From: Flavobacteriales bacterium UBA4011
Lineage (GTDB): Bacteria > Bacteroidota > Bacteroidia > Flavobacteriales_D > Crocinitomicaceae
DNA: 8,962 nucleotides
NCBI GenBank assembly: GCA_002384725.1
Contig: DGBF01000121.1
Coordinates: forward strand, 7,047-16,008
Reading direction: 5' to 3'
The notes beneath the pieces are model-generated. The model saw nothing but the letters and a program-made list of their open reading frames with translations, made no database searches and had not been told where the DNA came from. Below, in pieces: positions 1 to 5,672 of the stretch; position 1 is the first letter of the stretch, and each line of letters starts with the position of its first letter. A program made the translations under genes and the position numbers.

Positions 1-216
1 TATATTCACGATAAAGTGGCAACTTATGTCCCTGCAGGTAAAAGGCTTAAGGGTTTTCAAAAGATTCATCTCGAAAAGGGTGAAAAGAAAAAAATTACCT
101 TTACTCTTTCTGCAGAAGATTTTAAATTTGCTGACAGTGATGGAAATTGGATACTTGAACCAGGCCTTTTTGAATTAACGATTGATAAGCAAAAGACAAC
201 ATTTGAACTAAAATAA
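1..216 (+). CDS. C-terminal end of a GH3 family beta-glucosidase (5' truncated)
   Basis: Only the last 71 codons are present and the reading frame is open through the left edge, so the gene is cut by the window and not necessarily broken. The visible peptide contains VATYVPAGKRLKGFQKIHL, then a charged turn (EKGEKKK), FTL and a terminal EPGLFELTI strand. This is the pattern of the fibronectin-III-like domain that closes many glycoside hydrolase family 3 enzymes, where the 'LKGFQKI.L..GE...V.F.L' segment is very regular. The catalytic (beta/alpha)8 and sandwich domains lie outside the window, so substrate cannot be read. Family members commonly release glucose from beta-linked oligosaccharides, and the neighbouring GH16 gene makes beta-glucan oligomers the likely substrate (inference). 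The next gene begins 6 bp after the stop, so the two are probably cotranscribed. Confidence 0.8.
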   Translation, partial: YIHDKVATYVPAGKRLKGFQKIHLEKGEKKKITFTLSAEDFKFADSDGNWILEPGLFELTIDKQKTTFELK

Positions 217-222
217 ACATTG

Positions 223-918
223 ATGTATAAAATTGAATTTAAAGACTTTTTCAACTATTCTTTTTCTTTGGATTGCGTGATTTTCGGTTATAGAAACGGT
301 CAAATTCACGCACTTCTAATTAAAAGATCCATGGAGCCATACGATGGAATGTGGGCAGTGCCGGGAGATTTGGTTTATCCAGATGAAGATATAGAGGACG
401 CAGCCAAGAGAATTCTATTTGAATTGACAAAAATTGGAGATATAGAATTACATCAATCCCAAACTTTCGGACAACCCAATCGACACCCACAGGGACGTGT
501 TATCACAACGGCATATATGGCATTGATGCGGATAGAAGATTTTAAAGTGGAAGCTTCCTCTTGGGCAGGAGATTTCAGATGGGTACCGATTCATGAGATA
601 TCTGAACTAGCCTTCGATCATAACCTTATTCTTAATTCAACATACGAGTTATTGAAACAAAAATTGACGCAAGATCCAATCTGTTTTGAGTTACTTCCAG
701 AGAAATTTACTTTAAACGAAATGCAACAGTTGTATGAATATGTAACCAATACAGAAATGGACAAAGCGAATTTCCGAAAAAAAGTAAAGTCCATTCCTTT
801 AATAGAGCACAAGGAGAAACAAGTGAACGTAAAGCATAGACCAGCAAAGTTATTTTCATTTGATCAAGATCATTACAACAACATACTGGAAACCAAGGAT
901 TATCGATTTAAAATGTAA
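223..918 (+). CDS. NrtR-type transcriptional regulator: degenerate Nudix sensor domain plus winged helix
   Basis: The 231-residue product has the two-part NrtR-family layout. Residues about 13-150 form a Nudix-like domain (DCVIFGYRNGQIHALLIKR, then WAVPGD). Residues about 155-225 form the characteristic winged helix (LLPEKFTLNEMQQLYE, NFRKKV, RPAKLFSF). In the Nudix box G-x5-E-x7-R-E-U-x-E-E-x-G, the window shows D49, E55, R63, I64, E67, L68 and K70. The motif Gly, two of its Glu residues and the final Gly are therefore changed. Hydrolysis of a nucleoside diphosphate is unlikely, and a ligand-sensing role is favoured. Characterised relatives repress NAD or sugar (e.g. arabinose) pathways and release DNA on binding a metabolite. 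Here the neighbours suggest a beta-glucan/glucoside regulon (inference). ATG at 223 is chosen over the TTG at 220; both are 3-6 bp beyond the GH3 stop and no Shine-Dalgarno decides between them. Confidence 0.88.
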   Translation: MYKIEFKDFFNYSFSLDCVIFGYRNGQIHALLIKRSMEPYDGMWAVPGDLVYPDEDIEDAAKRILFELTKIGDIELHQSQTFGQPNRHPQGRVITTAYMALMRIEDFKVEASSWAGDFRWVPIHEISELAFDHNLILNSTYELLKQKLTQDPICFELLPEKFTLNEMQQLYEYVTNTEMDKANFRKKVKSIPLIEHKEKQVNVKHRPAKLFSFDQDHYNNILETKDYRFKM

Positions 919-932
919 AAGTTATCAACGCC

Positions 933-953
933 TTATTGTATTTTATACAATAA
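933..953. promoter_or_regulatory. Perfect 21-bp inverted repeat, candidate operator
   Basis: TTATTGTAT (933-941) and ATACAATAA (945-953) are exact reverse complements separated by TTT. It lies 15 bp after the regulator stop and 46 bp before the ATG of the triple-module gene. It is too AT-rich and lacks a following T-run, so it is not a good intrinsic terminator. A 21-bp palindrome directly after a NrtR-type regulator gene and over a likely promoter is what an operator would look like. The link to this particular regulator is inference. Confidence 0.6.
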
Positions 954-964
954 TTCATATATTG
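936..964 (+). promoter_or_regulatory. Possible Bacteroidetes-type promoter (-33 TTG, -7 TATATTG)
   Basis: TTG at 936-938 and TATATTG at 958-964 are 19 bp apart. This fits the known Bacteroidetes sigma-ABfB consensus (TTG, 17-23 bp, TAnnTTTG) with one T missing from the -7 box. The -33 element sits inside the left arm of the palindrome at 933-953, so a bound repressor would cover it. Transcription would begin near 971 and give a short AT-rich leader before the ATG at 1000. Such motifs are easy to find by chance in AT-rich DNA, so the call is tentative. Confidence 0.35.
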
Positions 965-999
965 CCGATTGAAAACAATATTAATTAATATAAGAACAT

Positions 1000-2325
1000 A
1001 TGAAATCAAATTTTACATTTAGAATTATTGCATCGTTAGTTTTCTTGTTATTGACTGGGAGTTCAGTTTTTTCGCAAGATCTTGTAATTACAACAGAGAT
1101 TTGTGGACCAGCGCCTACGGAGGTTAGAATGACAGGGCCATGGTGGGGATGGGATCCTAATGCAGGACCCATTGCAGTGAATAATGGAAACGGGACATTT
1201 ACATTTACATTTGCCCCAGCTCCAACTGCAGATATGGAATACCTACTTATTAAAGATGGTGTTCAAGAAAATCTAATTTCTGCCGTGCAAAATGGTGGTA
1301 CTTGTGCCCCTATTACAGATTTTGCGAATTACGCGAATCGTCAATGGGTAACAACAGATCCTTTGGCTTTTTCTAATACTTATGGTCAGTGTGGACCTTG
1401 TGGACCATCGTTGAATTTGACAATTGATGTATGTTCTGCAATGCCTGACACAGTTAGAATGACCGGTCCGTTTTGGAATTGGGATCCGAATGGAGGTCCT
1501 TTGGCTATCGATAATGGAAATGGAACTTGGACGGTTAATTTAACGCCTGCGCCAACTGCAGATATGGAATATTTGTTTCTAATTGATGGTGTCCAAGAAA
1601 ATTTAATTTCTTCTATGCAAAACGGAGGAACTTGTGCTCCTGTTACTGACTACACAAATTACGCAAATAGAAAATGGACAGTAGGTGAACCAGACGTCAC
1701 GGATATTGCTTATGGTCGATGTGTACCCTGTGCTTACCCAGATTTAGTTATTACTACAGAAATTTGTGATTCAACAGCACCTTCTCAAGTGAACTTAACA
1801 GGTCCACTCTGGGGATGGAATCCAGCATTTGGACCGCAAGCTGTAAATAACGGTAATGGAACGTGGACATTTACTATTTCACCTGCGCCAACTGATTCCT
1901 TAGAATATCTATTGGTGAAAGATGGAACAATGGAAAACTTGGTTAATGCAATGGTTAATGGTGGTACTTGCGCACCAGTGACAGATTTTTCGTCTTATGC
2001 AAACCGTCAATGGACTCTTGGGTCAGCTGCGACATTTGCAAACACATATGGTTCATGTGTTGATTGTGCTTCACTTTCAATAGAGGAAAATGGGATAGAA
2101 GCATCAGCTGTTTATCCAAATCCAGTGATTTCACAAGTTACGATTCAAAGAAATTCAAATATTGAAAAAGTAATTGTTTATTCAATTGTTGGAGAGAAAG
2201 TAATGGAAATCAATACGAACTCAAATTCAGTTGAATTGAACCTTGAAGGTCTATCTTCTGGTGTTTATCAGGCAGTTATCTTAGGAGACAATAAAATATC
2301 TAGAACGCAACTTATCAAAAAATAA
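1000..2325 (+). CDS. Secreted protein with three tandem Cys-rich carbohydrate-binding-like modules and a T9SS sorting domain
   Basis: The 441-residue product begins with a clear signal peptide (residues 1 to about 26, hydrophobic core RIIASLVFLLLTG, ending VFSQ). Three near-identical modules follow at residues 28-137, 138-247 and 248-356. Each has a GPxWxWxP motif, a NGNGTxT strand, (M/L)EYL and DG turns, GGTCAP and YANR(Q/K)W. The aromatic-rich 'W.WdP ... NG.G.WT ... YL...DG' pattern resembles starch-binding-like beta-sandwich modules (CBM20/CBM48 fold), and similar modules accompany Bacteroidetes laminarinases as far as I recall; the family was not verified. Residues about 360-441 are a T9SS type A C-terminal domain (YPNP at 372-375, GLSSGVYQ, ending TQLIKK), so the protein should be exported and attached or released at the surface. 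No catalytic motif is seen. Together with the GH16 gene downstream, a role in holding beta-glucan at the surface is inferred. Confidence 0.85.
   Translation: MKSNFTFRIIASLVFLLLTGSSVFSQDLVITTEICGPAPTEVRMTGPWWGWDPNAGPIAVNNGNGTFTFTFAPAPTADMEYLLIKDGVQENLISAVQNGGTCAPITDFANYANRQWVTTDPLAFSNTYGQCGPCGPSLNLTIDVCSAMPDTVRMTGPFWNWDPNGGPLAIDNGNGTWTVNLTPAPTADMEYLFLIDGVQENLISSMQNGGTCAPVTDYTNYANRKWTVGEPDVTDIAYGRCVPCAYPDLVITTEICDSTAPSQVNLTGPLWGWNPAFGPQAVNNGNGTWTFTISPAPTDSLEYLLVKDGTMENLVNAMVNGGTCAPVTDFSSYANRQWTLGSAATFANTYGSCVDCASLSIEENGIEASAVYPNPVISQVTIQRNSNIEKVIVYSIVGEKVMEINTNSNSVELNLEGLSSGVYQAVILGDNKISRTQLIKK
1081..2068 (+). repeat. Three in-frame tandem repeats of about 330 bp
   Basis: Units run 1081-1410, 1411-1740 and 1741-2068 and encode the three modules of the secreted protein. 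The encoded repeats are highly similar (for example PAPTADMEYL in units 1 and 2, PAPTDSLEYL in unit 3). Codons differ at many synonymous sites, so this is an old or selected duplication and not a fresh one. All twelve cysteines of the protein fall here at the same relative places: 35/102/131/134, 145/212/241/244 and 256/324/353/356. This suggests two disulphides per module. Confidence 0.9.
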
Positions 2326-2343
2326 ATAATTCAAATCATTGCT

Positions 2344-2374
2344 AAATGGGAGATTAAAGTCTCCCATTTTTTTT
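2344..2374 (+). terminator. Strong intrinsic terminator between the triple-module gene and the GH16 gene
   Basis: AAATGGGAGA (2344-2353) pairs perfectly with TCTCCCATTT (2360-2369) around the 6-nt loop TTAAAG, and an unbroken run of eight T (2367-2374) follows. It begins 18 bp after the stop of the upstream gene. Only 20 bp remain before the ATG of the GH16 gene, so termination must either be partial or a promoter must overlap the hairpin. A weak -7-like TACTTTAG lies at 2374-2381, without a properly spaced -33 box. Confidence 0.85.
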
Positions 2375-2394
2375 ACTTTAGTTTTTTATTGTGT

Positions 2395-3405
2395 ATGTCA
2401 AAATTGCTCTTTACAATTTCTTTTTCTTTACTGTCAATTAGTGCATTCTCCCAATGGAATCTTGTTTGGTCGGATGAGTTCGACAGTGCAGCTTTGGATA
2501 TGTCTAAATGGTCTCACGAAACCGGTGGTAATGGTTGGGGGAATAATGAATCCCAATTCTATACGACCAACGGAACAAATCTTCAAGTGAGCAATGATGA
2601 ATTAAAGATTATTGCTTTGCAAGAAACAATTGGAAACAATCCATATACTTCCGCTAAGATTGTAACGAAAGGAAAGTATCAAATTCAATATGGTAAAATT
2701 GAAGCGAGAATAAAAATTCCAATGGGTCAGGGCATATGGCCGGCATTTTGGATGTTAGGGTCGAATATTGATCAAGTTTCGTGGCCCTTTTGTGGTGAAA
2801 TAGACATTGTGGAGCATATCAACAGCGAATTGATGACGCATGGAACGGCGCATTGGGATGTTAATGGTTACGCATATTACGGAAATTCAGTTGCGAATTC
2901 AGATCCAACTCAGTTTCATATATATTCCATTGAATGGGACGATGCTGAAATTAAGTGGTTTTTTAATGGAAATCAATATCATACGATGAACATTGACAAT
3001 GGAATCAATGGAACTAATGAGTTTCAAGAACCATTTTATCTAATCTTAAATTTGGCTGTTGGTGGTAATTGGCCTGGTTATCCAGATGCAACGACAACTT
3101 TCCCACAAGTATTGGTTGTAGATTATGTACGAGTGTACAAAGATCAAAGTGATCTTGGTTTGGATGCAAAGGAGCTAAAGAGTTTATCGATTTATCCAAA
3201 TCCGGGTGCGGATGAACTTCGAATAGAAGGAGCAAAGATCAATGATCTAGTTTCATTCAAAACTATGGATGGAAAAACATGTTTATCACAAAAAATTAGC
3301 CATCAAAACAGTTTTAATGTTTCCCCCCTTGATTCAGGAGCCTATTTTGTAGAACTTAAGAATGAAAAGGGCGCTATTTCAAGAGCGAAATTTGTGAAGA
3401 AATAA
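2395..3405 (+). CDS. T9SS-secreted GH16 endo-beta-glucanase (laminarinase type)
   Basis: The 336-residue product has a signal peptide (1 to about 19, ending ISAFS before QWNLVWSDEF), a GH16 catalytic domain (about 20-250) and a T9SS type A C-terminal domain (about 255-336, YPNP at 267-270, ending AKFVKK). The catalytic signature ExDxxE reads GEIDIVEH, with nucleophile E135, assisting D137 and acid/base E140. This is the beta-bulge form found in beta-1,3- and mixed-linkage glucanases. Other GH16 hallmarks are present: the WSDEFD start, the 'W..E.GG.GWGN.E.Q.YT' segment, AFWMLG, the LNLAVGGNWPG loop and the closing VDYVRVYK strand. Expected role: endo-cleavage of laminarin-like beta-glucan outside the cell. 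Linkage specificity cannot be fixed by eye. The first ATG at 2395 is chosen over the in-frame TTG at 2389, because it gives a normal signal peptide. The stop codon directly abuts that of the convergent gene. Confidence 0.93.
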   Translation: MSKLLFTISFSLLSISAFSQWNLVWSDEFDSAALDMSKWSHETGGNGWGNNESQFYTTNGTNLQVSNDELKIIALQETIGNNPYTSAKIVTKGKYQIQYGKIEARIKIPMGQGIWPAFWMLGSNIDQVSWPFCGEIDIVEHINSELMTHGTAHWDVNGYAYYGNSVANSDPTQFHIYSIEWDDAEIKWFFNGNQYHTMNIDNGINGTNEFQEPFYLILNLAVGGNWPGYPDATTTFPQVLVVDYVRVYKDQSDLGLDAKELKSLSIYPNPGADELRIEGAKINDLVSFKTMDGKTCLSQKISHQNSFNVSPLDSGAYFVELKNEKGAISRAKFVKK

Positions 3406-4671
3406 TTATTTTAAAACAATCGTTCCCCAAAGTGAGGGATTGGAATGAAATCCAGTTGCACCATGACCATTCCAAGTCGTTTGTATTTCGCGTATCATTT
3501 TTTCGTTTCCTTCATCAACGGCAATTTCGAATCCTAAAGGTGTATCTGCTTTTAAATCAGCATGCATTAACTTCTTCAGAGGAATTGCAATCTCCGCAAA
3601 ATATCCATAATCTGTTTTCGTAATTCCGAAATTACCTTCAGAATACAATTTGTCGTCCGAGAAATTCCACAAATAAGGTTTCAGACCGCAGTTCAGCCCA
3701 AAATGGTAATCACTCAACAAAAACAATTCCCGTTTAGGATTTGCTTTAGGATTGGTTGCAATGGCAATCTCTATAGCGTCACCGTTCCACAAATCGGCAT
3801 TTGTTTTATTATTCAAGAAAGGACGTTGATCCTTCACCTTAACGGCTATATAAAGACTGTCTGAGCTATTTTTAGTGGCAAATGAATGACCATCACCAAA
3901 AGAAGTGAAATTCGCATTCCAATCAATGGAGTTGCCATCCACCGAAATAGATTTATCGGTTAAAGATTCTGAAATTACCGTCTCACGTAGTTTTCCAGTG
4001 AAAGGAACCAATTCAATTCGATTTATTTCAGCAACACCTTCGGCAAATAATTGAACAATCATCTGCTTAATGTTACTCGGGTCCGTATCTGTTTCGACAA
4101 AAGGAAATATTGATAATGGTATTTGGACCTTGCTCCATTCGGTCGTAATAATATCATCCACAAAATATTTTCTCAAAAACCCCGTCCAGGCTTGACCATT
4201 TGAATAGTCTTCAAATCCCATAGCCCAAGGTAAATTGGTTATATCTTTTCCCGTTGAACGAACTTCAAATTCGATTGCAGCAATATCTAAGATTCCCGAT
4301 ATGTCTTTTGAGGTCCAAAAATCCCAACCAAAACCGACTCCAACCCAGTCACATCCATCCCGGTCCTTGTTCCACTGTAATTGGAGATACGTGTCTTTTT
4401 CGTTTGCTTTGAGATCAACTGACACGCAATTAACATTTTCGGTATACCAAACTTCGTCAGACATGGTGTTGTCAAAAATAGTGAGTTGAGTATAGCCATT
4501 GATGTTTTTCGTCTTGTCAACTTCATATGAGTCATATAATCCTTGACGCTTTATAATTCTTTTATCGATAATTTTAATTTCATCAAAATTGATAATACGC
4601 GTTGTATCTTGTCCGAAAAGAAAGCTTCCGCATGTGACAAACGAAATCAATATAAACAGCCGAAAAATCAT
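3406..4671 (-). CDS. Secreted protein with a CBM11-like and a CBM9-like domain
   Basis: The 421-residue product has an N-terminal signal peptide (1 to about 20, FRLFILISFVTCGSFLFG). Residues about 58-225 form a galactose-binding-like (CBM11-like) beta-sandwich. Residues about 236-421 form a CBM9/DOMON-like domain, recognisable by SVDGNSIDW, SLYIAVKVKD, LWNGDAIEIAI (W295), SDYHFG (320-325), GYFAEIAIPLKKL, LGFEIAVDEG and the closing SLWGTIVLK. CBM9 relatives bind the ends of glucans or appear in sugar-sensing and redox proteins; no catalytic residues were seen. There is no T9SS tail, so the protein is either periplasmic or handed to the surface another way. Cys14 in the leader does not fit a lipobox well. 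Its ATG overlaps the upstream lipoprotein stop (ATGA at 4671-4668), which implies translational coupling and perhaps a joint complex. The stop sits back-to-back with the GH16 stop. Confidence 0.78.
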   Translation of the reverse strand: MIFRLFILISFVTCGSFLFGQDTTRIINFDEIKIIDKRIIKRQGLYDSYEVDKTKNINGYTQLTIFDNTMSDEVWYTENVNCVSVDLKANEKDTYLQLQWNKDRDGCDWVGVGFGWDFWTSKDISGILDIAAIEFEVRSTGKDITNLPWAMGFEDYSNGQAWTGFLRKYFVDDIITTEWSKVQIPLSIFPFVETDTDPSNIKQMIVQLFAEGVAEINRIELVPFTGKLRETVISESLTDKSISVDGNSIDWNANFTSFGDGHSFATKNSSDSLYIAVKVKDQRPFLNNKTNADLWNGDAIEIAIATNPKANPKRELFLLSDYHFGLNCGLKPYLWNFSDDKLYSEGNFGITKTDYGYFAEIAIPLKKLMHADLKADTPLGFEIAVDEGNEKMIREIQTTWNGHGATGFHSNPSLWGTIVLK

Positions 4672-5669
4672 GGTTTAAGTGGCTCATTTTGAGTGAAAAT
4701 AATATAGTCTACTTTAGTTTTGGCAAATCCGGTAACGGGATTCGCCAAATGGAGCATGTTCACTTGATTCAATCGGTCTGGATTATGCTGTCCATTGCCA
4801 TTTGGAGTTGAAGGTTGTCCATTAACCAAACATGGAATATCACTGTATTTTACGGAGTAAAGCTTCCATCCTTCCCAGTTAACAGGTATTTCTAAGGAAT
4901 AAGTGTCTTCGGATGAATTTGCGAATCCTCCACTTAGGTCATCATCTTCTTGAAACTGGAACAATAAAATGGTATTTACAGAGCCAGGTTCACCGTATAT
5001 CATTATATTGAAATACGTATTATCTCCATTACCCGTAATAGGCATTTGAGGTGATCCGTAGGCGCTGGCTCCAAAATATAAATAACCAATTAAATAATCC
5101 CAATCAACTGTTCCAGCCATATTGTAATACGAATTTCCTTGTGGGGAGCTTGCGTCGGTTTTAATTTGAAAATCCATGTCAGCGCCTGATTGAATGTATG
5201 AGGTCCATTGATTGTTAAAGCCAGATTCGAAATCGGAAATTAAAAATCCAGGATTAAGTTTGGATTGAATTATTTTAATGGTTGAGGTTAATGTGTCATC
5301 TTCTCCTTCAAAAGTCAATTGAACATCACATATCTCAGCACCAAAAACTGGAAAATATGTTGTTTCGCCAAGCCAAGTCGTGGTGGCCTGTGTCAAACTG
5401 CTACCTGTTCCTGTAATTTCTTTCACTGCACCTGAGGTTTGACCTGTGATTGTGATTTTCCAATCGATAATTTTGGACATTTGAGCTGTGAAATATGCCG
5501 TTTGCCCAACCGCAAAATCAACTGAATCCAAATTTTGACCCAATGTGTTAATAACACCAAACTCACCATAAACATCATTCAAGTTGGGCCCATCTATTGA
5601 GTTATCTTTCTTGTGACACGAGGAAAGCATTATCATTCCAAGTAATACTAATGTTATATACTTTTTCAT
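4668..5669 (-). CDS. Lipoprotein with a glycan-binding-like domain (SGBP-like)
   Basis: The 333-residue product starts with a lipoprotein signal: a hydrophobic core followed by LSSC, with lipidated C18, then HKKDN. The charged residues just after the cysteine are compatible with, but do not prove, surface export in Bacteroidetes. Residues about 32-135 look like an Ig/PKD-type beta domain (FAVGQTAYFTAQ, DWKITITG). Residues about 142-330 look like a galactose-binding-like sandwich (LISDFESGFNNQW, YFNIMIYG, NWEGWKLYSVKYSD, LNQVNMLHLANP, KVDYIIFTQ), a layout shared by several Bacteroidetes surface glycan-binding lipoproteins. It starts 3 bp after the barrel gene stop and overlaps the next gene by 4 bp, so it belongs to the same operon. 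Function is inferred from architecture; no exact family is claimed. Confidence 0.7.
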   Translation of the reverse strand: MKKYITLVLLGMIMLSSCHKKDNSIDGPNLNDVYGEFGVINTLGQNLDSVDFAVGQTAYFTAQMSKIIDWKITITGQTSGAVKEITGTGSSLTQATTTWLGETTYFPVFGAEICDVQLTFEGEDDTLTSTIKIIQSKLNPGFLISDFESGFNNQWTSYIQSGADMDFQIKTDASSPQGNSYYNMAGTVDWDYLIGYLYFGASAYGSPQMPITGNGDNTYFNIMIYGEPGSVNTILLFQFQEDDDLSGGFANSSEDTYSLEIPVNWEGWKLYSVKYSDIPCLVNGQPSTPNGNGQHNPDRLNQVNMLHLANPVTGFAKTKVDYIIFTQNEPLKP

Positions 5670-5672
5670 ATT

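Noticed and set aside
220..222. TTG as start of the Nudix-type regulator
   Set aside because: The adjacent in-frame ATG at 223 gives the same protein less one residue, and no Shine-Dalgarno favours the TTG.
933..953. Palindrome read as an intrinsic terminator of the regulator gene
   Set aside because: The stem has only one G:C pair and no T-run follows, so a stable terminator hairpin is unlikely.
2389..2394. TTG start giving a two-residue longer GH16 protein
   Set aside because: ATG at 2395 gives a clean signal peptide; the longer form adds only M-C before it.
2339..2590. Plus-strand open frame of 83 codons overlapping the terminator and GH16 start
   Set aside because: It is a frame-shifted shadow of the GH16 gene and starts within the region upstream of the hairpin.
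4618..4671. Lipoprotein signal at Cys14 of the CBM9-like protein
   Set aside because: The residues before it (SFVT) do not fit a lipobox and the hydrophobic stretch continues after the Cys; an ordinary signal peptide ending near residue 20 is preferred.
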